A stretch of DNA of 38,904 bases, from the NCBI RefSeq assembly GCF_007989085.1, contig NZ_BJVJ01000057.1, positions 1 to 38,904 on the forward strand. Reading direction: 5' to 3'. This document shows positions 31,863 through 38,904 of this stretch, in pieces. This DNA is from Pseudonocardia sulfidoxydans NBRC 16205. GTDB taxonomy: Bacteria; Actinomycetota; Actinomycetes; Mycobacteriales; Pseudonocardiaceae. The first letter of the stretch is position 1. The number at the start of each line of letters is the position of its first letter. A model generated the notes under the pieces. That model made no database searches. It was not told the DNA's origin and worked only from the letters and a program-made list of their open reading frames with translations. The translations under genes and the position numbers were made by a program.

Positions 31863-33386
31863 GTGCACGAGTCGGATGGCGGCGACGAGCCCGTCCGCCA
31901 CCGCCCGCACCCGGCCGACCCTGCCGCACCGCTGCAGCTGGGCGACATCCAGGCCGACGACGCGTTGATCGACGCGCTCGGTTCCGGGTCCCTGCGTGCC
32001 ACCGACGCGCTGGCCACCAGCGACGACGTCGACGACCGGCTGGCCGCGATGCTCGCGTCGTGGGTCGCCGCCGTGCAGGAGCCCTGCGCGCCGCGCGACG
32101 CCGCCCTCGCGGCCGCCGCGGCCGCGGCGCCGTCCGCCGGGCCCGTCGACGAGTCCGACGACCCCCCTGCCCCCGCCGACACCGCGGACATCACCGGTAC
32201 CGGCGACGTCCGGGCCCCGCGCCACCGGCGCCGCCGCGACCGGCCGGGGTACGTCATCCGCCTGTCCGCCGCGGCCGTCGTCGCCATCGCGGTCACGGGT
32301 GGGATCGCGGTCGGCAACGCCGACACCGCCCGCCCCGGAGACGTGCTGTGGCCGGTGGCCAAGGTCTTCTACCGCGAGCACGCGCGGTCGGTGGAGGCCG
32401 CCGGCACCGTCGCCACCCAGCTCGATCGGGCCCGTACCGCGCTGCGCGAGGGCCGCACGGCCGACGCCGCACGCGAGGTCAACGAGATGCAGGCCTCGCT
32501 CGCCGTGATCCTGCCCGCCGACGGGCGTGCCGATCTCGACGCCCAGCACACCTCGATCGTCGCGATCGTCGCCGCGACCCCCGACGCCGCCCTGCTCGAC
32601 CCGAAGCTGCGTGCGCCCGTCGTCCCCGACCTGCTGGGCGCCGAGGCACTGGGGCTGCCGAAGGCTACGGATCTGCCCGCCCCGACGACCACCGCACCCG
32701 TGGCGACGGAGGCGTTGCAGTCCTCGGTACCGCCGGCGACCAGCGGCGGGACGTCGACGGCTGGGACGGGCACGGTCCCCCCGCCCGTGACGCCACCGGT
32801 CGAGCCGCCGCCTGCCACCGCGCCGCCCGCCGAGCAGCCCACCGGCACCGCGCCGGTCGAGCCGCCGCCCTACATCCCGCCGCTCACCGACCCGCCGGCC
32901 GCCGACCCGGGCCCGGACAACGGCGGCAGCGGGAACGGCGACAGCAACGGCGGCAACGGCAACAGCGCGACCGGCAACGACAGCAGCAACACCGGCAGCA
33001 GCGGCGCCGACGACAGTGGCACCGACGACAGTGGCACCGGCAGCGGCGCGCAGTCGCAGGGGCCCCCCGGCCCGCCCCCGACGACCGAGGCACCCGCAGA
33101 GCAGCCGGTGGCCGCAGGAACGGACTCGAGCAGCTCGGGTGACACCGCGTCGACGGACGGTGGCTCGACCGACGGTGCGTCCGACCCGGACCCCGCCGCC
33201 CAGAGCCAGGACGCGATCGCGCAGGGCGCCGACACCGAGGATCCCGGCACCGAGGCCGACCCACAGAGCAGCGACCCACAGGATTCCCAGGGCTCCGGCG
33301 GCGTGCTGCTGTCCGTCTCCGCCGACGCCTCGCTCGGTGTCGGGGGCGCCCCGGTGTCGGGGTCCCTCGGCCTCAGCCTGGGCTGA
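31863..33386 (+). CDS. rsdA: Anti-sigma-D factor RsdA-like protein
   Basis: A 507-residue membrane protein. The cytosolic N-terminus has the RsdA sigma-binding pattern DDALIDALGSG (33-43) and DDRLAAMLASWVAAVQ (57-72). A basic stretch (HRRRRDRP) precedes one transmembrane helix (about 131-151). Outside the membrane come a helical PGDVLWPVAKVFYREHARSV segment, as in other anti-sigma factors, and a long Pro/Thr then Gly/Ser/Asn/Asp-rich disordered tail. The GTG follows AGGAGGTGAG. The partner sigma gene, next to rsdA in mycobacteria, is not in this window. Its last 14 bases overlap the opposing MarR gene. Confidence 0.8.
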   Translation: MHESDGGDEPVRHRPHPADPAAPLQLGDIQADDALIDALGSGSLRATDALATSDDVDDRLAAMLASWVAAVQEPCAPRDAALAAAAAAAPSAGPVDESDDPPAPADTADITGTGDVRAPRHRRRRDRPGYVIRLSAAAVVAIAVTGGIAVGNADTARPGDVLWPVAKVFYREHARSVEAAGTVATQLDRARTALREGRTADAAREVNEMQASLAVILPADGRADLDAQHTSIVAIVAATPDAALLDPKLRAPVVPDLLGAEALGLPKATDLPAPTTTAPVATEALQSSVPPATSGGTSTAGTGTVPPPVTPPVEPPPATAPPAEQPTGTAPVEPPPYIPPLTDPPAADPGPDNGGSGNGDSNGGNGNSATGNDSSNTGSSGADDSGTDDSGTGSGAQSQGPPGPPPTTEAPAEQPVAAGTDSSSSGDTASTDGGSTDGASDPDPAAQSQDAIAQGADTEDPGTEADPQSSDPQDSQGSGGVLLSVSADASLGVGGAPVSGSLGLSLG

Positions 33387-33876
33387 CCCGCCCCGGATCG
33401 GTCGCACCCGCGCGCAGCTTGTCGCACAGGATGCGCAGCGCGCGCAGCTCACGTTCGTCCAACGACGTCCCGACGACGCGGCGGATGCTCTCCGCGTGCC
33501 GGGCGCCCACCCGTCGACGCGCCCGGTCGCCGGCGTCGGTGAGCACGACGACGGTGCCGCGCCGGTCGCCGGGATCCGGTTCGCGCGCAACGAGTCCGGC
33601 CTCGGCCATGCGTTCGACGAGCCGCGACAGCGACGGCTGGCTCAGCAGCACCTCGCGGTGCAGGTCCCGGATGCGGGCGCGGTCGTCGGCGGTGCGGTGC
33701 AACGTGTGCAGCACGTCGTACTCGTGGACGCCGACGCTGTCCCAGACGTCGTCGGCCTGCAGCAGCCGCCACACGGCGACCTGGCTGCGCAGCAACGACT
33801 CCCAGGCGTCGACGGCCGGGCCGGCCCCGACAGGGGCCGACCCGGGGTGCCGGTCAGCCCGCGGCGACGGCGACAT
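33373..33876 (-). CDS. MarR family transcriptional regulator
   Basis: A 167-residue winged-helix regulator. VWDSVGVHEYDVLHTLHRT, LLSQPSLSRLVERMAEAGLV (recognition helix) and REPDPGDRRGTVVVLTDAG (wing) are typical MarR segments. The ATG at 33876 overlaps the end of the LLM gene by 23 nt, so the two are coupled. It may control its partner gene through the small dyad at 34988-35001. The stop overlaps the 3' end of the opposing rsdA gene. Confidence 0.9.
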   Translation of the reverse strand: MSPSPRADRHPGSAPVGAGPAVDAWESLLRSQVAVWRLLQADDVWDSVGVHEYDVLHTLHRTADDRARIRDLHREVLLSQPSLSRLVERMAEAGLVAREPDPGDRRGTVVVLTDAGDRARRRVGARHAESIRRVVGTSLDERELRALRILCDKLRAGATDPGRVSPG

Positions 33877-34960
33877 CGTGGCCCGCCGTGGCACGGGCCG
33901 CGACCCGCGAGGCGTGCGAGGGCGGGTCCGACGGGACACCGGGAGCGCGCAGCTCGTCGAAGCCCTTGCGCAGGTCGGGCAGGATCTCCCCCAGCAGGTC
34001 GAGCTGTTCGAGCACGGTCTTGAGCGGCAGACCCGCGTGGTCGACGAGGAACAGCTGGCGCTGGTAGTCGCCGAAGTGCTCACGGAACGTCAGCGTCTTC
34101 TCGACGACCTCGGCCGGGCTGCCGACCGTCAGCGGCGTCTGCGACGTGAAGTCCTCCATCGACGGGCCGTGCCCGTAGACCGGGGCCTCGTCGAAGTAGG
34201 GCCGGAACTCGTTCCAGGCGTCCTGTGAGCGCGGCCGCATGAAGAACTGCCCGCCCAGCCCGACGACCGCCTGGTCGGCGCGGCCGTGCCCGTAGTGCTC
34301 GAAGCGCTGCCGGTAGAGCCCGATCAGCTTCGTGTAGTGCGACGGCGGCCAGAAGATGTTGTTGGCGAAGAACCCGTCGCCGAAGTAGGCGGCGATCTCC
34401 GCGACCTCGGGAGTGCGGATCGAGCCGTGCCAGACGAAGGGCGCGACGCCGTCGAGCGGGCGCGGCGTCGACGTGAAGCCGTGCAGCGGGGTGCGGAACC
34501 GACCCTCCCAGTCGACGACCTCCTCGTCCCACAGCCGGCGCAGCAGCTGGTAGTTCTCGACGGTCAGCGGCACGCTCTGGTCGATGTCCTGCCCGAACCA
34601 CGGGTAGACCGGCGCGGTGTTGCCGCGGCCGAGCATCAGGTCGACGCGACCGTCGGCCAGATGCTGCAGCATCGCGAAGTCCTCGGCGATCTTCACCGGG
34701 TCGTTGGTGGTGATCAGCGTCGTGGACGTCGACAGCACGAGGCGTTCGGTGCGGGCCGCGATGTGGCCCAGCAGGGTGGTCGGCGACGACGGCACGAACG
34801 GCGGGTTGTGGTGCTCGCCAGTGGCGAAGACGTCGAGACCGACGGCCTCCGCATGTTCGGCGAGGGTGACCATCGCCTTGATGCGCTCGTGCTCGGTGGG
34901 CACGCGGCCGGTCGTCGGGTCGCGGGTGACGTCCCCGACGGTGAAGATGCCGAACTGCAC
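33854..34960 (-). CDS. LLM class flavin-dependent oxidoreductase
   Basis: A 368-residue luciferase-like (beta/alpha)8 monooxygenase: MQFGIFTVGDVTRDP at the start, GLDVFATGEHHNPPFVPSSP, STSTTLITTNDPVKIAEDFA and GRVDLMLGRGNTAPVYPWFG. The cofactor is FMN or F420. The GTG at 34960 is chosen because GGAAGGGGG precedes it and homology begins there; an ATG at 34990 would add ten unrelated residues. The substrate is unknown. It is followed by an overlapping MarR gene, an arrangement common for oxidative or xenobiotic response. Confidence 0.9.
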   Translation of the reverse strand: MQFGIFTVGDVTRDPTTGRVPTEHERIKAMVTLAEHAEAVGLDVFATGEHHNPPFVPSSPTTLLGHIAARTERLVLSTSTTLITTNDPVKIAEDFAMLQHLADGRVDLMLGRGNTAPVYPWFGQDIDQSVPLTVENYQLLRRLWDEEVVDWEGRFRTPLHGFTSTPRPLDGVAPFVWHGSIRTPEVAEIAAYFGDGFFANNIFWPPSHYTKLIGLYRQRFEHYGHGRADQAVVGLGGQFFMRPRSQDAWNEFRPYFDEAPVYGHGPSMEDFTSQTPLTVGSPAEVVEKTLTFREHFGDYQRQLFLVDHAGLPLKTVLEQLDLLGEILPDLRKGFDELRAPGVPSDPPSHASRVAARATAGHDVAVAAG

Positions 34961-34987
34961 GGCGGGCCCCCTTCCGGAGCGGAGGTT

Positions 34988-35001
34988 CATGCGTTTGCAT
35001 G
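34988..35001. promoter_or_regulatory. Possible MarR operator dyad
   Basis: The dyad catgc-gttt-gcatg lies 28 bp upstream of the chosen LLM start. The position suits a repressor site, but the dyad is short. Confidence 0.3.
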
Positions 35002-35260
35002 GACTTCTCGTTCAACCTCGCGTCCACCGGAGATGTTCCCGCCGTGAGGCACAGCACGTCCGCTCGCCGCGCGGAGCCGGGAACCCCACGGTCACCGGCC
35101 CCGCGATCACCTACGATGGGGACAGCACGGGTCCACGGCGACGGCCGGAGCGGGCGCCGGAGGCGAACGCAGGGGAATTCAGTTCACCGACTCGTATCGC
35201 ATCCGACACCTCACCTCCTATAGTGGACGGAACTGCTCGCTATCCCGAGGTGGTTGTCGT
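35002..35260 (+). other. Divergent promoter region upstream of the radical SAM gene
   Basis: There is no gene here. A possible -10 TATAGT is at 35219-35224, without a convincing -35. A CCGAGGTGG ribosome site precedes the ATG at 35261. I looked for a known riboswitch and saw none. Confidence 0.35.
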
Positions 35261-36487
35261 ATGACCGACGTGCTGGACTCCGCTCCCGCGCGGCCGAGTT
35301 CCGAGGTTCCGACCCCGGTCGACTCGACCGACTCCGCAGCCGTTGCGGAACTGATCATGGAGCTGCAGTCGGTGGGGCTGCGGATCGAGACGCGGCTGGA
35401 GACCGGCCGCCAGGGCGGCGCCGGCCCGTCCGACTCGGGATTCCTCTGGATCGAAGGCGTTCCGGTCACCGTGCCCCCGAGCGAGTCGTCGCCCTACGCG
35501 CTGCGCGCCGAGGACGAAGGCCAGGGCATCTACCGGGGCGAGGTGAAGATCGCCAACGTCTCCGGCACCCGGCGCCCCAAGTTCTACGACCTCACCACCG
35601 CCGACGGCATCCCCTACGAGCAGATCGCGCTGCTGCACCTCGACTCCCTCGCGTCGACGGTCGTGCAGGCCTGCAACTACTGGGGCAACTCCGACCAGTG
35701 CGGCTTCTGCGGCATCGGGCTGTCCCTCAAGGCCGGGCGCACCATCGCCAAGAAGACCCCCGAGATGCTCGCCGAGGTCGCCCTCGCGGCCAAGGAGCTC
35801 GACGGCGCGGTCGACGCCACGCTCACCACCGGCTCGTCGGTCGCCCCCGACCGCGGCGCGCTCTACGTCGCCAAGTGCGGCCAAGCCGTCAAGGAGAAGG
35901 CGGGCCTGCCCGTCGAGGTCCAGTTCGAGCCGCCGCGCGACCTCACCTACATCGACCAGGTCCACGACATGGGCGTCGACGCACTCGGCATCCACATCGA
36001 GTCGTTCGACCCCAAGGTGCTGGCCAAGGTCGCCCCCGGCAAGTTCCGCACCGGCATGGACACCTACTTCCGCACCTGGGAGTACGCGGTCGAGCGGTTC
36101 GGCGAGGGCCGGGTGTCCACCTACGTCATCCTGGGCCTCGGCGAGGACCCCGAGCTGACCGTCGAGATGTGCCGCCGCGCCGTCGACATCGGGGTCTACC
36201 CCTTCGTCGTGCCGCTGCGCCCCGTCGCCGGCTCCCTGCTCGAGGACCTGCCCGCGCCGTCGCGCGAGTACACCGAGCCGATCTACCGCAAGGTCGCCGG
36301 CTTCCTCGAGGAGAAGGGCCTCGGCGCCGACACCGCCGTCGCCGGCTGTGCACGCTGCCAGGCCTGTTCGAGCCTCAACCTCGTCCAGCAAGCCGGCAAC
36401 GCGCCGGCGTGCGGCTCCTTCGGAGCCCCCGGCGGCGCCCCCACGGCGCCGCCGCTGCTGCAGATCGGCAAGCGCCCCGGCGCCTGA
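35261..36487 (+). CDS. MSMEG_0568 family radical SAM protein
   Basis: A 408-residue radical SAM enzyme. The [4Fe-4S] motif is C138-x8-C147-x2-C150 in CNYWGNSDQCGFCGIG, preceded by FYDLTTADGIPYEQIALLH and followed by LSLKAGRTIAKKTPEMLAEV, all hallmarks of the MSMEG_0568 (TIGR04043) family. A C-terminal C363-x2-C366-x2-C369 group could bind a second cluster. Family members usually lie in the Nit1 cluster with a nitrilase, a GNAT, an AIR-synthase-like protein and a flavoprotein; here the gene stands alone. Its reaction is unknown. A 30-residue Pro/Ser-rich leader precedes the conserved part. Confidence 0.88.
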   Translation: MTDVLDSAPARPSSEVPTPVDSTDSAAVAELIMELQSVGLRIETRLETGRQGGAGPSDSGFLWIEGVPVTVPPSESSPYALRAEDEGQGIYRGEVKIANVSGTRRPKFYDLTTADGIPYEQIALLHLDSLASTVVQACNYWGNSDQCGFCGIGLSLKAGRTIAKKTPEMLAEVALAAKELDGAVDATLTTGSSVAPDRGALYVAKCGQAVKEKAGLPVEVQFEPPRDLTYIDQVHDMGVDALGIHIESFDPKVLAKVAPGKFRTGMDTYFRTWEYAVERFGEGRVSTYVILGLGEDPELTVEMCRRAVDIGVYPFVVPLRPVAGSLLEDLPAPSREYTEPIYRKVAGFLEEKGLGADTAVAGCARCQACSSLNLVQQAGNAPACGSFGAPGGAPTAPPLLQIGKRPGA

Positions 36488-36503
36488 CCGGTCACCACGA
36501 ACG

Positions 36504-36535
36504 AGGGGCGGGTCCGCGACCGCGGGCCCGCCCCT
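36504..36535. terminator. Bidirectional hairpin terminator
   Basis: 15-bp arms with one G-T pair, aggggcgggtccgcg (36504-36518) and its partner (36521-36535), between the convergent radical SAM and glmS genes. Confidence 0.75.
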
Positions 36536-36548
36536 GTCCACGTCGCAC

Positions 36549-38384
36549 CTACTCGACCGTGACGCTCTTCGCGAGGTTCCGCGGCCGGTCGACGTCCCGG
36601 TCCAGCGCCACCGCGGCGTGGTAGGCCAACAGCTGCAACGGCACCGACTGCAGAATCGGATCCAGCTCCGGCTCGTTCGCCGGGATGACGATCGTCCGGT
36701 CGGCGATCTCCACCGGCAGCTCCCGGTTCGCCACCGCAAAGATCGGGCCACGCCGGGCCTTGATCTCCGCCAGCGTCGACGTGTTCTTGTCGAACAGGTC
36801 GTCGTCCGGCACCACCGCGACCGTCGGCAGCTCCGGGCTCACCAACGCCAGCGGACCATGCTTCAGCTCCGCCGACGCGTACCCCTCCGCGTGGACGTAG
36901 GAGATCTCCTTCAGCTTCTGCGCACCCTCACGCGCCACCGGGAAACCACGACGGCGACCGATGAACAGCACGCTCTCGCGCGCCGCGATCTCCTTCGCGA
37001 CAGCCTCGATCGCGCCCGTCTCCTTCTCCGCCTCCAGGATCGCCGTGATCTGCTCCGGCAGCTTCGCCAGACCCGCGAGAATGCGCGCCCCCTCCGTCGG
37101 CGACAGGTCCCGGATACGACCCAGGTGCAGCGCCAGCAACGCGAACGCCGCCACCGTCGACGTGAACGACTTCGTCGCCGCCACCGACATCTCCGCGCCC
37201 GCGTGCAGGTAGATGCCGCCGTCGACCTGACGCGCGATCGTCGAACCCACGACGTTGACCACGCCGATGACCTTGCCGCCCTTGCGCTGGATCTCCTGCA
37301 CCGCGGCCAAGGTGTCGCTCGTCTCGCCCGACTGGCTCACCGCCACGTACAACGTGTCCGGCTCCACCACCGGGTTGCGGTAACGGAACTCCGACGCCGA
37401 CTCCGCCGACGCCGGCACCCGCGCCAGATCCTCGATCAGCTGCGCACCCAGATCACCCGCGTAACAGGCCGACCCGCACCCCAGGATCTTCACGCGCCGG
37501 AACTCCCGCGCCTCCCGGACCGTCAAGTTCAGCCCACCCAGGTGCGCCGTCGAGAACCGCTCGTCCAGCCGGCCCGACAACGCCCGCTCGATCGACCGCG
37601 GCTGCTCCAGGATCTCCTTGATCAGGAAGTGCGCGTGGTCGCCGATCTCGGCGCCGATGATGTCCCAGTCGATCGTCGACGGGCTCTTCGCCGTCGCCCG
37701 GTCGTCGATCGTGAACGTCCGGTAGCCGGTCGCCGTGATCGTCGCCAGCTCGCCGTCGTCCAGGTACACGACCTGGCGCGTGTAGCCCACCAGCGCCGCC
37801 GCGTCCGACGCGACGAACATCTCCTTCTCACCCACACCCAGCAGCACCGGCGACCCGTTGCGCGCCACCACGATCCGGTCCGGGTGCTCGGTGTCGAGCA
37901 CCGCCAGCCCGTACGCGCCGACGACCTGCCGCAACGCCAGGCGCACCGCCTGCTCCAGCGTCTCCGCGCCCGCCCCGAACGCCGCCGCCACCAGGTGCGC
38001 CACCGTCTCGGTGTCGGTCTGCGACGCGAACTCCACGCCGTCCGCGGTCAGCTTCGCCCGCAGCTCCTCGGCGTTCTCGATGATGCCGTTGTGCACCACC
38101 GCGACCCGGCCCGCCATGTCGGTGTGCGGGTGCGCGTTGTCGACACTCGGCTCGCCGTGCGTCGCCCAACGGGTGTGCCCGATGCCGGGCGACCCCTTGA
38201 ACCGGGCGGGAAGATCACCCGCGAGGTCGGCCACCCTGCCACTGACCTTGCGCACCTTCAGCGCGCCGCGGTGCAGCACCGCGAGACCGGCCGAGTCGTA
38301 CCCGCGGTACTCCAACCGGCCGAGGCCCTCCAGCAGGATCGGGGCGGCGTCCTGCGCCCCGACGTATCCGACGATCCCGCACAC
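36549..38384 (-). CDS. glmS: Glutamine--fructose-6-phosphate aminotransferase (isomerizing)
   Basis: A 611-residue enzyme that makes glucosamine-6-phosphate from fructose-6-phosphate and glutamine, the first step to UDP-GlcNAc for peptidoglycan. The N-terminal glutaminase domain begins MCGIVGYVG, with Cys2 as nucleophile after Met removal; HTRWATHGEPS and HNGIIEN bind glutamine. Two SIS sugar-isomerase domains follow (KILGCGSACYAG, SQSGETSDTLAA, and ESVLFIGRRRGFPVAREGA), ending in DRPRNLAKSVTVE. The GTG start has a TAGGAG site that contains the upstream gene's stop codon. No glmS ribozyme is seen. Confidence 0.97.
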   Translation of the reverse strand: MCGIVGYVGAQDAAPILLEGLGRLEYRGYDSAGLAVLHRGALKVRKVSGRVADLAGDLPARFKGSPGIGHTRWATHGEPSVDNAHPHTDMAGRVAVVHNGIIENAEELRAKLTADGVEFASQTDTETVAHLVAAAFGAGAETLEQAVRLALRQVVGAYGLAVLDTEHPDRIVVARNGSPVLLGVGEKEMFVASDAAALVGYTRQVVYLDDGELATITATGYRTFTIDDRATAKSPSTIDWDIIGAEIGDHAHFLIKEILEQPRSIERALSGRLDERFSTAHLGGLNLTVREAREFRRVKILGCGSACYAGDLGAQLIEDLARVPASAESASEFRYRNPVVEPDTLYVAVSQSGETSDTLAAVQEIQRKGGKVIGVVNVVGSTIARQVDGGIYLHAGAEMSVAATKSFTSTVAAFALLALHLGRIRDLSPTEGARILAGLAKLPEQITAILEAEKETGAIEAVAKEIAARESVLFIGRRRGFPVAREGAQKLKEISYVHAEGYASAELKHGPLALVSPELPTVAVVPDDDLFDKNTSTLAEIKARRGPIFAVANRELPVEIADRTIVIPANEPELDPILQSVPLQLLAYHAAVALDRDVDRPRNLAKSVTVE

Positions 38385-38393
38385 GTGCGGCTC

Positions 38394-38672
38394 CTATCCG
38401 TAGACGATCCGTCGCAACTGGCGGGCCGACAGCGCCGGCGGCGCCACCCGACGGGCAGCCAGCTCGGCGCCCACCCGCTCGAAGATGCGATCGTTGGTCA
38501 TCCCCCGACGTTGCAGCTCCCCGTGCCGACGCCGCACGTAGCGCTCCGTCGACTCGGCGAAATAGCCGAGAACCTCGGCCACCACCCGCTGCGCCTCCCC
38601 CACCGACAACGGCGTGCTCTGCACCAGGTGCTCCACGAGCTCCACATGAGCGTCGAGGGGGTCAGCGGGCAC
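38394..38672 (-). CDS. Conserved hypothetical small protein upstream of glmS
   Basis: A mostly helical, basic protein of about 92 residues: ELVEHLVQSTPLSVGEAQRVVAEVLGYF, RYVRRRHGELQRRGMTNDRIFERVGAEL and the end LSARQLRRIVYG. I have seen this pattern in small unassigned bacterial proteins but cannot name a function. The start is uncertain: GTG at 38672 (VPADPLDAHVE) or TTG at 38708. Its TAG stop forms part of the glmS ribosome site, so the two are translationally linked. Confidence 0.65.
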   Translation of the reverse strand: MPADPLDAHVELVEHLVQSTPLSVGEAQRVVAEVLGYFAESTERYVRRRHGELQRRGMTNDRIFERVGAELAARRVAPPALSARQLRRIVYG

Positions 38673-38713
38673 CCCGAGATGGTGCCCGACCCCGGCGCGA
38701 AACGCCAAAATCC

Positions 38714-38729
38714 TGCCCGAAATCGGGCA
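38714..38729. promoter_or_regulatory. Short perfect dyad upstream of the glmS operon
   Basis: The dyad tgcccga-aa-tcgggca lies just before the small gene that leads into glmS. It could be an operator or a leader hairpin. Confidence 0.35.
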
Positions 38730-38839
38730 AGGTTCCGCCGTTCCCCGCTTCAGACACGCCGCTCACCCACCCGAGCAGCAACCCCACCCCTGACGTCGCT
38801 CCCCGCCCCGCCAACGTTTCCGGCGCCGGAGGTGCTTCG

Positions 38840-38865
38840 CCCGTAATCAGCGCCCGTGATCAGCG
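38840..38865. repeat. 13-bp direct repeat
   Basis: The units cccgtaatcagcg and cccgtgatcagcg stand in tandem, followed by a partial third. The rest of 38730-38904 shows no gene. Confidence 0.5.
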
Positions 38866-38904
38866 TCCGTGGCGGATGGGCGACGCCCGGGTCGCACATC
38901 CATG

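Noticed and set aside
32881..33060. The Gly/Ser/Asn/Asp-rich repeat stretch in rsdA as a separate repeat element
   Set aside because: It is low-complexity coding sequence in frame with the anti-sigma factor's extracytoplasmic tail.
35002..35260. A possible riboswitch ahead of the radical SAM gene
   Set aside because: Guanidine, fluoride, cobalamin and SAM class signatures were looked for by eye and none fits.
37380..37402. GTAACGGA as a third SigD-type promoter
   Set aside because: It lies inside the glmS coding region and lacks the CGAA box at the right distance.
36348..38846. An 832-codon open frame opposite glmS
   Set aside because: It is the antisense shadow of glmS and its upstream gene. 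The composition is Arg-rich with no recognisable domain, as expected from high-GC DNA.
1..38904. CRISPR arrays or insertion sequences
   Set aside because: No regularly spaced repeats and no transposase gene were seen.

Overview
The window is high-GC actinobacterial DNA. GTG and TTG starts are common, third codon positions are strongly G/C, and several genes are typical of the order (an RsdA-type anti-sigma factor, DUF3090, the SCO1664 family, DUF5703, an LpqH-like lipoprotein). Gene order around uppP resembles the mycobacterial Rv2133c-Rv2137c region. Together this suggests Pseudonocardiales, probably a Pseudonocardia relative; the genus is an inference from style and synteny.

Layout. 1-5.1 kb: the 3' end of glpD, a kynA-kynU tryptophan catabolism pair, a small lipoprotein and a DHA2-type drug exporter. 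5.1-11.9 kb: gnd, a histidine phosphatase, the conserved envelope operon uppP / histidine phosphatase / DUF3090 / SCO1664-family, a divergent aldo/keto reductase with an altered catalytic tetrad, and DUF5703. 12-16.9 kb: a degenerate alkaline-phosphatase-fold protein, then a LacI-type repressor divergent from a nitrilase-family amidohydrolase, which is translationally coupled to a membrane protein built of two homologous halves. 16.9-20 kb: an M20 peptidase / SDR / MDR operon. 20-22.7 kb: tRNA-Leu(GAG) followed by a less GC-rich island with an AlbA/Schlafen-type ATP-binding protein and two truncated genes, one apparently the 5' end of a DUF3375 (JetA-like, Wadjet) gene. 22.7-28.9 kb: a SRPBCC / ArsR / DUF899 operon with a clear operator, then two paralogous acyl-CoA synthetases flanking an SDR and a PNPOx-fold protein. 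28.9-33.4 kb: small hypothetical genes, a SixA phosphatase, a secreted Ig-like protein and an anti-sigma-D homologue; the last two share a candidate ECF promoter. 33.4-38.9 kb: MarR / luciferase-like monooxygenase, a lone MSMEG_0568-family radical SAM protein, glmS and a small conserved gene.

Most noteworthy: (i) the LacI / C-N hydrolase / duplicated membrane protein cassette with its palindromic operators, which looks like an uncharacterised uptake-and-hydrolysis system; (ii) four copies of a near-perfect 36-48 bp intergenic palindrome with compensatory changes; (iii) the shared GTAACGGAC-N13-CGAA promoter in front of the secreted protein and the orphan rsdA; (iv) the island scar beside tRNA-Leu.
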